From assembly GCF_022376445.1 (NCBI RefSeq), contig NW_025954963.1:930001-994000 (forward strand): 64,000 nucleotides of DNA, read 5' to 3'. Below are positions 33,868 through 44,735 of the stretch, piece after piece. The translations under genes and the position numbers were made by a program. The stretch comes from Fomitopsis serialis. Its lineage: Eukaryota; Basidiomycota; Agaricomycetes; Polyporales; Fomitopsidaceae. The notes under the pieces are model-generated. The model ran no database searches, was not told the DNA's origin, and was given only the letters and a program-made list of their open reading frames with translations. Within the stretch, counting starts at the first letter, position 1; each line of letters opens with the position of its first letter.

Positions 33868-35052
33868 ATGTCGTACATCGATGCTTCGGACGCCCTCGTT
33901 GAGCTGCGAGGTCGACTCCGCAACATTATCGCTGTTGCAAGCCGGCTCTCCTACAGAGTGGAGTGGTAAGCCACTCGTTGCCAATTGACTCTGACTTACC
34001 CTGTTGTTTCCTTCCAGCACACTCCCCCCTGCTGGCTTCCTAGTCGTGGGTGGGGATATTGTGTTTCCAGGCGAGTCCATGCTGCACGACAACGCCCGGC
34101 AGAGGCATGCGACCATAGAAAGAATCCGCTCGGATGGACGCCAGATGCGGCGCGAGCATGCGATGGAGACGGCCGCCGTGCTCCTCGCCGAGCTTGAACG
34201 AGGGGCAAGCAAGGTCGCGGCGGTCCAAGGGGAGTGCCGGGCCGCTTACCGAGTGCTGGAGAGAACAACGAGCCCTCGCAAGGCTGTCCCGCTGGGGCTG
34301 AAGCTCGCGAACCTCGAGCTCAAGGTCATCGACCTCGAGCGTGAGCAATACGCGGTGCAAGACGAGTTCCGCGACTGGCGCTGGTACATCGGTGCACTAG
34401 CTGCACCAAAGGTCAGTACTGTCACATCATTGTAGAAATCGGCATATTCTGACACAAAATACCTGTAAGGCTGCGCTGGAGGAGTTGATCTCCCCCCTGT
34501 TCGACGCACCTCAGCTTCAAGACATTCGTGCGCGTGTTCGCACTGAGCTTGAGGTCTTACACAGGCAGTTCCGCGAGCGCGAAGAGACAGTGATGCAGGC
34601 GGCCGCCCTTTCCACTGCAATGGGGCGAAGACTCGCACAGCGGGACCCCGACATGACCGCAGGAGACGTGAGGGGCGCCCTGCAGAAGCTCGAGGCAATG
34701 GGGTGTGCGCTGATTGCACAGGAGGCAGGGCAGGAGGATGCCATTGTCGCTCTGAGGGTGCGTGGAGAACGATATCAGCAAGACGTCTAGCTGACATTGT
34801 ACCAGATCTCGTACCGCCGAGGAGTCGCTGCCCCGAAGAGCCTGCAGGGCCCTTGCGCGTTGAATATCCCCCGTTTATGCCTTGCCCGCGAGAAGCAGTT
34901 GCAGTTGCAGCTCCGGCTTGAAAGCGCCATCAAAGTAAGTGTGTGTTCTACCTCGATATAAACACATACCGATCTCATGCGCCGTATGCGCCTTTCAGAC
35001 GCAGAGCGCATTGGTCAGGGAGGCCCGACAGCTCATGCACGCATTTGACTGA
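33868..35052 (+). CDS. Coiled-coil protein, function unknown
   Basis: Complete five-exon gene with clean GT-AG junctions: 33868-33965, 34018-34411, 34470-34757, 34806-34934 and 34999-35052. It starts MSYIDASDALVELRGRLRNI and ends REARQLMHAFD. It is about 320 residues, almost entirely helical and charged: METAAVLLAELERGASKVAA, LELKVIDLEREQYAVQDEF, ELEVLHRQFREREETVMQAA and EKQLQLQLRLESAIK, a likely coiled coil. No membrane segment or signal peptide. I do not recognise a family. It is notable as an undamaged gene beside many broken ones. Confidence 0.75.
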
Positions 35053-35344
35053 GATGAGCTCGCCGGAGACTCGAGGCAGCCGCTCCGAATCCTCTCTGAC
35101 TGCTACTGCTACTTCATGCGCCTCGATCGTCTAAGCCATACATAGTACAATGTCATTGATGTGATCTCACTTCGTCTGCCGCGCAGTCTCGAGTCCGGCG
35201 TTGCGCCCACAGTGGAGGGTGTATTATGGCGAAACATGCTCGCATGACTTATCGTACATTGGCAACACACTATTTGTATGCCTGTAAACGACCGACCGGT
35301 TTCGTCTACCTATGACCGGTGCTGCAGCACCCACACGCGTTGGA

Positions 35345-35985
35345 CAATGCAACCTCGACAAGATACTCAAGCTCCTCGACGACCTTGAAAGTGTTCCCGT
35401 AGCCGGAGTTGGCCTCAGGGACGATACGAGCCCTCGCCTTGCAGACGTCGCCGGCCTTGAGTGCGGCCCCCCACCCTCAACAACGTCGGAACCCGCACGT
35501 AAGGTGGGCCGGCTTGAGCAAGTCGTCATCGATGGTGGCTGGGAAGATTGCCTTCATGGTGGCCTGGCACATGGTTAGGGCGTCACGAACAACGCAGAGC
35601 CGGCACTGCTTACCTGCCAGCCAGTTACGATCGCAAAATCCATCGGGGCCTCGTTCCGGTCCGTCCGTGCTGTCTTGAACGCCTCGCCCTCATTACCTAC
35701 CACGGCGCAGAACACCTCGACGTCGTTCGCCTCACCTCCAGACCGGTACACGTGCCGCGAAGGTTGATCTCGGAAAGCACCTCGTTGTCGCCGAACCACA
35801 GCCTCCAGCAGAGGTCCTTGGTACGCCCTCGGAAGCGTCATGGATGTTGGTGTAGCCCATGCTCGGCTTGTAGAGGGACTAGGGGTGAAGCTTGAAGAGG
35901 GACAGAGACGTCGCGGCGATCCTCGAACAGTGTGACGTCGATCGCCTGAGATGCCGAATCATATCTAACCACGGCAACTTGACAC
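35345..35985 (-). pseudogene. FAS beta-chain fragment A (dehydratase/MaoC region)
   Basis: Minus-strand pieces of the fungal fatty acid synthase beta chain: start of the dehydratase region (YKPSMGY-like, MTLPRAYQGPLLEA in a shifted frame), NDVEVFCAVVGNEGEAFKTA, APMDFAIVTGWQ, an intron, MKAIFPATIDDDLLKPAHL and LKAGDVCKARARIV. Frames shift several times and a stop follows CGF. The whole segment is a near-identical inverted copy of 47040-47680 (a few substitutions over about 640 bp). Confidence 0.85.
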
Positions 35986-36419
35986 CTTGAGTATGCATTG
36001 TCAGTCAGTTGCGGAGTGAGCATACATGTCTAGTATCCTCCGGAACTCACGCTATGGCCTCAAAAGCATTCCTGCTGGAAACCTCCCGAGAAAGCGCGAC
36101 GACCCCCGGAGTGATAAGCTTATGCCCTCCTCGGTGCCGAGGATGGTCGGTAGGTCGATGGTCGTGCTCGTGACTGCGCGCAGGAGGGCGCGGGGGGCAG
36201 TCTTGGAGTATGTGGCGTCGTGTCTGGTATGGGTCGCTGCAAGGGCAGTCGACTGGTAGGTACAAAGGGCTTGAAGTACTAGCGTTGCCTGTTGGGTGCG
36301 TTTCTTTTACTCTGCACTCGTCGCGCGTTCCTGGAAGTCTGCGAGGCCGTTGCCCGTGATGCCTTCGTGGCCTGGCGTCCACAGCGCCGTTAGTTACAGC
36401 ACCGTTAGTTACAGCACCG

Positions 36420-37035
36420 TTAGTTTGAGAGGCTCAGGTAGCGCCTTTGGATTCCGGAATTGAGAGCCTCAGATCTCCGGTCGAAGCACGTGTGGCCACA
36501 TGATCGCACCGGACCAAACATGTGCAAACGAATTGACCGGAACCGACCATGGCATGGGCGCAACGCCTTGCCTAAATCACTCCTAGATCCACTGTTTGAC
36601 TGTTGTCCGCAGGCGAGCGGAATGTGTGTCTCCTAGGGGCATTCGGCGCTCGAAGCGGCAGCAGACAGCAGTGGGTTGGCCGCAACACATCCTCACCAAC
36701 GTCATGTCGGACGACGGCGCTATGCCTGCACAGTAAGCACCTCCGTATTGTTCTGTCGTCGCCTTCAGCTTACGATCCGGCATAGACACTTCGTCAAGCT
36801 CCTCTTCGCGACGTACCCGGCCGCGACCGCGCAGCTCCTGGCGTCGGAGGACAAGGCTTTCTTCCTCGCCATCTCACAACGCCCGGGCCAGAAGCCGGTC
36901 CCTTTCATTCCTGTTCTCGAGGTGTCGTTCGAGAGGGTACGTTCGTTTGTTTGTTTAATCCCTATATTGTCACTGAGGGCGAAGCCTTATGTAGACATAA
37001 CATACTCTACTCTTTTCGTGTCTCGTCTGGCCCGT
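36420..37035 (+). pseudogene. FAS beta-chain fragment B
   Basis: The 3' half encodes [40 protein letters not shown] and FIPVLEVSFERV, the segment before the DUF1729-like linker in fungal FAS beta. The 5' half is not FAS-like. The unit is a direct, almost identical copy of 45793-46407; the two differ by a 3-nt and a 1-nt indel and few substitutions. There is no start or continuation. Confidence 0.85.
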
Positions 37036-37321
37036 GGTCCTGATCAGTAATGCAAACCAGCCTCTACGTTGAAGGCGGGCCCCTCAACTCACAGACGACC
37101 GAGAGCCAATGGGCGCATGAGCTAGTCGGAGGAGATTTTTGCGAGCGGCAGCGAGGGACTCGGAGGCGGGGAGTATTCTATGGTCGGTGAGAATGTAGCA
37201 TTCTTTGTACCTTCATGGCGCTGATGCCGTATTACAACGGGCTAGATAAGCCGCTACTTCTTGTAGCTGAAGAGCAGTCTCGATCGTCGAAGCCACTGCA
37301 GAATGGTGCGTATAACTCCTC

Positions 37322-37640
37322 ATGGCTCTCTTCGCTGCTGTGGATCTGAGACCGTCAGAAATGGACTTGGGAGATGCGTCCTCGGCGCGAAGTGTCTCGT
37401 CGTTATTGATACTAGTCATGCAGACCAGAATCGACGAGCTTCAGGCTGAGATCGCTTCTTTGCAGACATCCCTGGAACGCGAGCAACGCCTGCGTGCGCT
37501 TCACCAGCAGACTCTAGCGACGCAGAGTTACGCCATCCTCGAACTTCAAGAGCTCCTAGACGTCCATCGTCTTGACCCCAATGAGCAATCGCAGTCACTC
37601 CGGGATCTACCGGACTCATTACCGAGCACGCAGGCACTCT
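37322..37640 (+). CDS. Small coiled-coil ORF, hypothetical
   Basis: Open frame from 37322 with MALFAAVDLRPSEMDLGD, then a predicted coiled coil (TRIDELQAEIASLQTSLERE, LRALHQQTLATQSYAILELQ). It runs straight into the aconitase fragment and has no stop of its own before it. It could be an exon of a lost gene. Low confidence. Confidence 0.3.
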
Positions 37641-37654
37641 TAGACTCCGGTCTC

Positions 37655-37850
37655 GAAGTTCAAGGAGGCTGTCGAGAAGAACAACTGGTCTGCTGATCTC
37701 CGTGTTGCTCTGATCGGTTCTTGCACCAACTTGAACTCCTCGTAAGAGGACATGCCCCGCGCTGTTTGTATCGTCAAGCACGCTACTCCCGGTTCAGAGC
37801 AGGTTCGCGCGTCCATCGACTGCGACGGCTACATCGCCACGATCATCACG
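37655..37850 (+). pseudogene. Aconitase fragment
   Basis: One frame reads [30 protein letters not shown], a TAA stop, then EDMPRAVCIVKHATPGSEQV and RASIDCDGYIA. This matches the aconitase segment around the conserved GSCTNSSYEDM (one iron-sulfur cysteine) and the following TPGSEQIRATIERDG. The stop falls at the tyrosine of SSYED. About 20 residues between KHA and TPGSEQ are missing, in frame. No other part of the gene is present. Parent role: citrate to isocitrate in mitochondria. Confidence 0.85.
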
Positions 37851-38362
37851 TCCACGCCGCGCGACCATCACCGAGTATGCTCACCATTCTGCCCTTTCCG
37901 ACCTCCGCCGGCCAACCACGTCGCACAATACATTAGTCTTGTTCCATGTCCGAATCGTCAGACACGTCCATCACGTCTGCGTCCGCGTCCACGTCAACAT
38001 CAATGTCCTCAGGCTCAAACTAGAGAAGCTCCTCCGCCACGACGCAGCACGACAGCTGGGTGCGCACCGCGCCCGTCTTCCGATTAGCCAGCGGTTGGAA
38101 CGTGTCTCGGCGGCGCAGCACCATGTTCCCGACAAGCTGCGCGATGGAGCGCATCGCACCTTGCCGGGGGCAACGCCGCGCTCCATCTTCAGGTCTAGCA
38201 GTGCGCCGACCTCCGCTTCAATACGCTCACGGATCCCCCTTCGCGACACCAGGCGCACCTGCCATATGCCAATGCAAGCCACTGGAGCCCTGCGGCCGCG
38301 TGTGTGAAGGCACCTCGGGTCAATCGTAGGGTCGCCCGGCTTCACTGCCATCTGCACTTACG
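37851..38362. other. Sequence between aconitase and H+-ATPase fragments
   Basis: About 500 bp. Minus-strand frame near 38.0-38.2 kb (QLVGNMVLRRRDTFQPLANR, then EPEDIDVDVDADADVMDVSD) has coding-like composition but I cannot assign it; it may be another gene scrap. Confidence 0.3.
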
Positions 38363-39463
38363 GCCCTTTCTCGCGAGGACGCCATTCTTCTCGCTGCGTA
38401 CGCTTCGCGTTCCGAGGACCAGGACACTATCGACATGGTGCTGTCGGCACTCTCACCGTCACCACTCGCGCGCGTTTCGGTATCAAGTTGCTCGCCTTCA
38501 AGCCTTTCAACCCCGCTGGCAAGCGTGCGGAGATCACGTACCGTGAGGAGGCAGTTGGCCACCTCACGCGCCCCACCAAGGGTATGGCCGGTATCGCCAT
38601 CGAGCTGAACGCGCAAGACCGAGGAGCAGAGAACAAGATCTAGGCCGATGTCGAAGAGTTTGCTGCGGGCGGTCTGCGTGCGCTTACGAGGAGGTAGACG
38701 GCGGCGGCTTCGAGCTCATTGGTCTCCTTCCTATCTGCGACCCTCCCAGTACGGACACCGAGCAGACGTTCGACGATGCCATACTTCTCGGCGTCAAGAT
38801 CAAGATGGTCACCGGCGACCAGCTCACCATTGCTGGGACTTCGCCGAGATCTTCTCGTACGCCGTGGCCTACGGCTCGTACCTCACCTTGTCTACGTCCG
38901 TCCTCGCTGTTGTCCGCGCTTTATTTATACTGACATGCCTTCAACTACAGCATCACCCTTGTTACTATTTGCATCAAGTTCGGTGTTCTGTTCGAGGGCG
39001 GTGCTACGATTGCGACGAACCATAGCGATCGTATTTTGCACTCGGTGGTCTACCTCCAGGTTGCCACCATCTCGCAGGCGCTCATCTTCGTCACTCGGTC
39101 GCACAGCTTCTTCATGGAGCGTCCCTCGGCGGCTTTGTTCTGCGCATTCTGCATTGCGCAGCTCGTGCCGACGATCATTGCGGCGTACGCCGACTGGGGT
39201 TTCACTAGTACCCATGGTATCTCTGGTGGCTGGGTTGGCATCGTCTGGATCTGGGTAAGTCTCGCCACATCTGCTGCCGTTGACGTTCGCTCATTCTTCT
39301 AAGGACATCGTTTGGTTCGTCCCTCTGGACTGGATCAAGTTGACGATGAAGGCGACGATCGTCAAGTCTCCGCCAGCGTCGCGAGGGTGTGCTGACCGCG
39401 AGCAGCGGTGAGACCAACATCAGCATCTTGCGCAACCGCTCTGTCAAGCCGGAGGAGCTCTAG
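38363..39463 (+). pseudogene. Plasma-membrane H+-ATPase (PMA1-like) fragment
   Basis: Order of recognisable segments: ALSREDAILLAAYASRSEDQ, FGIKLLAFKPFNPAGKRAEI, RPTKGMAGIAIEL, stop, ADVEEFAAGGLRAL, GFELIGLLPICDPPSTDTEQ, GVKIKMVTGDQLTIA, then an abrupt junction to WDFAEIFSYAVAYGSYLTLS. After that come VVYLQVATISQALIFVTRSH, AYADWGFTSTHGISGGWVGI and, after an intron near 39255-39303, DIVWFVPLDWIKLTMKATIV. It ends with NISILRNRSVKPEEL at 39463. Missing are the N-terminal half with the phosphorylated aspartate and the hinge TGDGxND to membrane segment 7. Several frameshifts are present, one being loss of a CT unit before the C-terminal regulatory tail. The retained intron shows it is not a retrocopy. 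Confidence 0.9.
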
Positions 39464-40106
39464 CGCTTTAGTAGTATCCGGGCCCAGCGTGCGGGCGCGA
39501 CGCTCGCCCGCAACCCGTCGCGCGTCGCTGCATAGAGTGGCTGAGGTGTTTGTTCCCTTCTTTGCCTCCGCTCCCTTTACATTTATCATGATCTACTCAT
39601 GTATAACCTGTTGTGTGCACGTACACCGGACATAGCAGCCAGCGCGACCGTTTCTTATTGCATTATCGTGTTCCCATCATCCTCGTGTTGGGTCATGAGT
39701 TAATGTGTAATTTGAACATCTCGGAACGAGCGACAACGCGAGGATGGGCTGTAAGAATTTAGGCATGGTGGGATGTTATGACTATGGTTGCAACTGGCCA
39801 TGAGTGGTACGGAACACTGAGGATTGTCATTGAGCAAGTGATATACAGCGCAGAGTGGAATACATAGTGAAACAGCCATGGAGGGTCGTCCTTAGTTTGA
39901 TTCGGGGATGACTGCCCGCACGATTTGGATTTCCGGGAAAAATTCTCTGATATAGGCCTCAAGCATCAAGAGAAATTTCTCCTCAGGCACGCGACCATCA
40001 TCGCAAAGCTCTGCACGCTTCGCGGGTGGGAAGGTGCCTCCATGTCTCGTTGACCTGTGCAGCAGTTCCTTCAGTAACTTATGCATAGCGAGTATGGTCT
40101 GCTAGC
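39464..40106. other. Region between PMA1-like fragment and JmjC gene
   Basis: A minus-strand frame at 39892-40086 (MHKLLKELLHRSTRHGG... ending AVIPESN) could be an additional 3' exon of the JmjC gene. It is not required for the JmjC reading frame, and no intron of plausible size links them. Otherwise nothing seen. Confidence 0.35.
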
Positions 40107-42611
40107 TCACATGTGATCAATCACACCTCCCCTTCGCTTGAGGCGGAGGTCGTTGCAGCAGGGGCAGAGCCAACAATAGCCATTTGCAGGTGTGCGCGCG
40201 ACCTGACCAACTCTGAGGACATCAGACCTCTTGCGCTTTTTCGTTGCAGCTGTGCAAAAGTGTTGAGTAGGCTATGTATTCGCAGATGCAAGTAATATAT
40301 AACCTTACCTGGTGGAGCCTGACGATTGCGATGTTTCTCTGATATCGAAAGCCATGCATACCAGACGGTTGCACTCAATCGGAGAAGATCATCGTCTACA
40401 GTCGCCGTTGGTGTCAGCCGATCTTTGCGAAATTCTCTCATTAGCTGCTGGATGTCCTCGAGAGACTCTGGCGGAACGAAGTCGACTGCTATCTTTGATG
40501 CGTCGACAGCATTGCTAACCTACAAACCATGTCAGTGAGAAGGGTGCATACAAATTCGTGGCACACACCTGGTGAGGAGCACCGGGAGGGATGAAGACAG
40601 CGACACCTGGGTATTGTGCGATCTTATGCACGCGGATGCCCTCAGCTGTGAGCTCTTCGACCATTTCATCGTCAACAAAGACATTCTGCGCCAGCAGTGG
40701 GTCGACATCTTGCGCAACGTCAAGCTTCCTGCGGAGGAAGCAGCGCAGGCGCTCCCGATCATCAGGTGCGAAAATGAGCCATCGGGCACATCCTGGTTTC
40801 CCATCATCATCGCAGCCCGCCCATAGCATGATATTGACAGCAGCCGCCACGTCTAGATGCAACCAAGTAGAGCCGACATGTATGCCCTCATGCACTGAGG
40901 CATGCGATATATACATTTTCGGCCCTGCAGCAAGTGAAAACGGGTTGGATGACAGTAGACGTGATCAACGTACCTAGATCGGGGCGCAACGCATTGACTG
41001 GGAAGTGGGCGGCTAAGTTGTAAAATCCATCCGGCCGAGTAGAGTCACCGCAAGGCAACGATTTCATGAAGGCCCAGTTTAACTCTTTGAACGTCTTCTC
41101 GAAGTCTGCTGTAGGCGGCCAGTCCTATGTGAACCAGATCAAGTATTGTCTCATCGTCAGGGATCATCTCACAGCAGTCTTGCAGCAACACACCTTGAGT
41201 TTATACGACTTCGGCGTCTGCTTCGGCTCACCAAAGTCCGCCAGGAACTGGCCAACCGTCTGCGCCTTCACAGCTCCCTGCGTGCGGCAATCAACCAGTT
41301 GGACTCGCTTATTTCCAAAGTGCTTCACGAAATACAGAGGGTCGTATTTCTTGTCCAAGCTGAAGTTTTCGATGGAAACTGCGAGTGGGAGCTTGTGATA
41401 CATGATGAGACTGAGGAGGTCAGGTGTCAACTCCTTCGCTGTACATTCGTACACAGCACACCCAGAGGGGGGCTTTGCCCGGTGCTTGGGGATCGGATTC
41501 GCAAGGAGTGCGTTCATGTGATTGAGAGAGCGATTGAGCTCGTCTCTCTCGAACCGAGTGACGGGTAGAAGGTGCGAGCGGTCATGAGGGAGACCCGTTG
41601 TACACAGCGTGTGCACCAAGAGCGGAGTTTTCTCGAGCTGCCAAAATCCCTATCAATGCTCTGCAGTGATGAAAGAAAATCGCACTGACATCGTCTAAGT
41701 CTAAGTGGCATTGGTGGCAGAACTCTGCGCCACAGTCACTGCACAGCGAACTGTGCCAGAACAGTTCGTCGTGGCAGATGTCTGAAACGTTGGAGTTTGG
41801 CTTACATTCAAAACTCTAGCAACGGTAAACTCACCGCATGTTGCGCGAACAGAGAGCTCCCGGGGGAAGACCACGAGATTTTCCGCTTCAAAGCACTTGA
41901 GCTCGCACTCCACAAGGGGCCGCAGAAATTGCGAACATAGAAGCTTGTCCCTTACTCAGCAAGCAGTGCAGGCTGAGCAACCATGCCACGTACTAAAGTT
42001 CTTTGTAACTCCATTGCTCGAACGGCGGTCTCGCCGCATAGATGCATCGGCGGTACTGGCCCTTCGTGTTCTTCGGGGTACACAAAGGTGACCCGAGGCG
42101 ATGAGGCACCGAGCGTCGGTGGTATGAGTACGCGGCGGGCTTCCAACCAACATATCAAGTCAACGACATGTCGAAGTGTTAAGTACCGCGGCGACGTACT
42201 CTCGTGGCAGAATATGCAATCCTTGGGCCGGCTTCGCGCGTGGCATTGATGGCAAGAAGGGAGAGTGAGGAACGGCTCCATCTCCTTGGAGTGCGTCCGG
42301 CAGGGGGCAGGCTGTACTAGCCAGCCCGCAGGTACATCCGTTGTCGGTTTCGCGGGCATGTCGATCCCTTGCCCCACGGCGCTGAGCTTTTGATACGACG
42401 ACAAGAGATGTCGACAGATGGACTCAACAGGGTGGGACACAAAGGCGTAAAGACGAGCTCACCTAGTCAACTGGGACGCTTCAACTTCTGCGGTGGACGG
42501 CGATGGCGTCGCAGCGGCACGGCGACAGTGAAGGCGTTGGTGCACGAACGCGGCGCGAGGTGTGACCTGTGTGACCTGTGTGACACAGGCAGCCGCGCCC
42601 CGGGACGTCAT
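40107..42611 (-). CDS. JmjC-domain protein, KDM3/JHDM2-like
   Basis: Predicted Fe(II)/2-oxoglutarate-dependent lysine demethylase of the KDM3 type, whose known members act on methylated H3K9. Start at 42611, exon to 42463, next exon from 42381. It has a Cys-rich N-terminal part (CHQCHARSRPKDCIFCHE), then a KDM3-type zinc module: CDICHDELFWHSSLCSDCG and AEFCHQCHLDL. The linker YFVKHFGNKRVQLVDC resembles that of KDM3. The JmjC core has SHASVHEGIHVGSTWLHLDV with HxD iron ligands, and the distal histidine in PPGAPHQVSN. All junctions are GT-AG and in frame, so every iron ligand is present. The last exon reads GYCWLCPCCNDLRLK and stops at 40107; an alternative C-terminus down to 39892 is possible. 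The gene is intact, flanked on both sides by pseudogene fragments. Confidence 0.85.
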
Positions 42612-42739
42612 GTGACTGGAGCAAATGAGCTCCAGTAAAATGCTAAGTTGGCTCCCGCCCCGCGCTCTGCCATCCCTCGCTCGGCGTCCACATCCTCCCA
42701 GGACCCTGGGGCCGCCCAATTCGATAAGCATGCGCACGC

Positions 42740-43270
42740 CGTGCTTATGTCTCTGTTCGTCTTCGCTTCTAGTTCCTCTACAGGCCGAGCATGTTCTACG
42801 CCCCCATCCATGGGTGTATCGAGGACCTCTACTGGAGGCTGTGGGTCGAGGCGAACGACGTCGAGACGTCCCGCTCCGCGGTAGGTAGTCGGGGCGAGGC
42901 GTTCAAGACAGGACGGACGGACCGGGGCGAGGCCCCGATGGAATCCGCGATCGTAGTTGGCTGGCAGGTAAGCAGCGCCGGCTTTGTGCGTTGTTCGAGA
43001 CGTCGTAACCGTTAGGCCATCATGAAGGCAATCCTCCCGACTGCCGTTGATGGCGACTTGCTCAAGCTGGTCCACCTTTCGATCGGGTTCCGACGTCGTC
43101 GAGGGTGCGGAGCCACTCAAGGCCGGCGACGTCTGCAAGGCGCGGTCTCGTATTGTCTCTGTGGCGAACAGCGGCGCTGGGGAGATCGTCGAGTTTGCGA
43201 AGCGTGATGACGTGCCCGTTCTCGAGGTCCTGTCGTCTTTCTTGTGCCGTGGTCGTTACTCCGACTTATT
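42740..43270 (+). pseudogene. FAS beta-chain fragment C (dehydratase/MaoC region)
   Basis: Plus-strand pieces of fungal FAS beta: YAPIHGCIEDLYWRLW, NDVETSRSAVGSRGEAFKTG, APMESAIVVGWQ, an intron (about 42969-43016), AIMKAILPTAVDGDLLKLVH, GAEPLKAGDVCKARSRIVSV and PVLEVLSSFLCRGRYSD. Frameshift after LSIGF and internal losses. It is more diverged from A and F than those are from each other, so it is an older or independent copy. Confidence 0.85.
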
Positions 43271-43288
43271 GTGCTCGCAAGCGTTAAC

Positions 43289-43900
43289 ACCAGCCGCGCC
43301 CCGCAGGCGGACGAGTGCGCACGGTAAGCTGCTGCCTCCCTACGCGTTTTTCGAGGGCGCCGAGCGTGCGGTTGAGTGGAGCCCAACATCCCGCACCTTG
43401 CACGCCCTCGCCGGGCGCTGGCTCCTGAGCACCCTTAGCTGACGCCGCGGCGACGACAGGAACGCCTTTCCCAAAGATCTGGCCAGAAAGCCCTGCTGCG
43501 GCCGCAAAAGCCCCCCTGCAGTCCCCCCTGCAGTCCCCCCTGCAGTCCCCCTGCAGCCCCCCCGCCCCTGCCGCCGCGTTGTGCGGGCTGCTGGCGCCGC
43601 TGCTACGCGGCACAAATGCGGGGCGTTTCGCGCCCTTTCCCCCGGCAACCCGGACGCTTCGTTGGGCGCGGTGCATCAGGGCCGGAGGTCAGCCAGGGTA
43701 GGGGTCGGGTACGAGAGGCGCAAGCTGGACGCTCTGTTAGCTCACTCTCCCTGCCAGCTAGATCCGCGCATCCTTCCCAAGGGCTCCTTTCGCCTCGGCG
43801 GCGCTCGTGAGCGGCTGGGCTCGTAAGATATCGCGGTGCGCATCGGCGGCCTTCAAGCACCCCTGCAGAAGGCCGTCGCCACGCCCATGGGCTCACTGGA
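43289..43900 (+). repeat. Dispersed repeat R1, copy 2
   Basis: Partner of 29355-29975 (see there). It begins directly after FAS fragment C and ends at the Plavaka-like fragment. It contains an expanded CCCCCCTGCAGT run. Confidence 0.65.
43507..43562 (+). repeat. Minisatellite CCCCCCTGCAGT
   Basis: Four to five tandem copies of a 12-13 nt unit, each with a PstI-type CTGCAG palindrome. Absent from the other R1 copy, so it arose after the two separated. Confidence 0.85.
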
Positions 43901-43904
43901 CGCC

Positions 43905-44265
43905 TCTCACCCTTCTCTCGTATCACATCGTCATGACACTGCTATACCGTCTCGCCGAATGGCATGCGCTTGCGAAGCTGCGCGTCCACACCGAAGACTC
44001 GCTGTCCCGCCTCGATGCGGTCACAGTCCAATTTGCAGTGTGATGCGGCGATTCGTGAGGGATGTTTGTCCCAATACATACGAGCTTCCAAAGGAGACAG
44101 AGCAACGTGCGCGCAGGAACGCTCGGCGAGCGGCTCCGAGGCTCGGGCTTCTGGAGAGACCGCTCCGCAGGCGTCCACATCAGCATCGCATCAAGCCACC
44201 GTGACGCGAACCAACGGTGCGCGGAAGCGGAAGACCTACATATAACATTCAGACCTACAAGCTGT
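43905..44265 (+). pseudogene. Plavaka-like transposase C-terminus, part 1 (sense)
   Basis: Plus-strand frames read LLYRLAEWHALAKLRVHTED, RRFVRDVCPNTYELPKETEQ, RARRNARRAAP, a spacer, RKRKTY and IQTYKLYS. In my knowledge of Agaricomycete genomes the string (LAxWHAxAKLRxHT...ELxxExxARxRR...TYKLHALGDYV) marks the C-terminal part of Plavaka-type DDE transposases. Frames are broken. It stops exactly where part 2 begins in opposite orientation. Confidence 0.55.
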
Positions 44266-44267
44266 AC

Positions 44268-44735
44268 TCGTCTCCATTAAATTGAAGTTCCAGGAGACGC
44301 GCAAGGTGGTCTCGTAGCTTCGGAATGAATCCCTAGTATGTGACTGATCAGTCGGTGATACTTTGGCCGCAGGATCTCCAGCTAGATCACGAGCAATGAC
44401 ATACAAATTTCGCGCATGACGGGTTGAATGCGACATATGATGGTGCATGCGGACATCCATCTCAGCTGGAAAGGTTCGACAGCATCAGACCTGTCCGGTT
44501 CGCTACTAGACTCCTGACCATGCGGCGCAGATGACCCGTCCATCTGCTGAAAGAATGCTTCGCGTCGCTCTCGTCTAATAGTTATACCAGCAGCTACATT
44601 CTTGTTCGTACGACCGAACTGGTATGCTTGTGTTCGCGCGCGCCCTGGTAGTGGTTTATGGGACAGCACCAGACTGATAGATAGAGTAATTGACCTTTTC
44701 CATACTCGATACATCGGTCGTACCATAGAGTCTGA
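44268..44735 (-). pseudogene. Plavaka-like transposase C-terminus, part 2 (inverted)
   Basis: On the minus strand, downstream pieces of the same protein: YGTTDVSSMEKVNYSI, a frameshift, HKPLPGRARTQAYQFGRTNK, NVAAGITIRRERREAF, EMDVRMHHHMSHSTRHARNL and FIPKLRDHLARLLELQFNGD. In intact relatives YGTTD-SYSTQTGE follows TYKLHALGDYV almost at once, so an inversion has split the ORF between those motifs. Confidence 0.55.
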
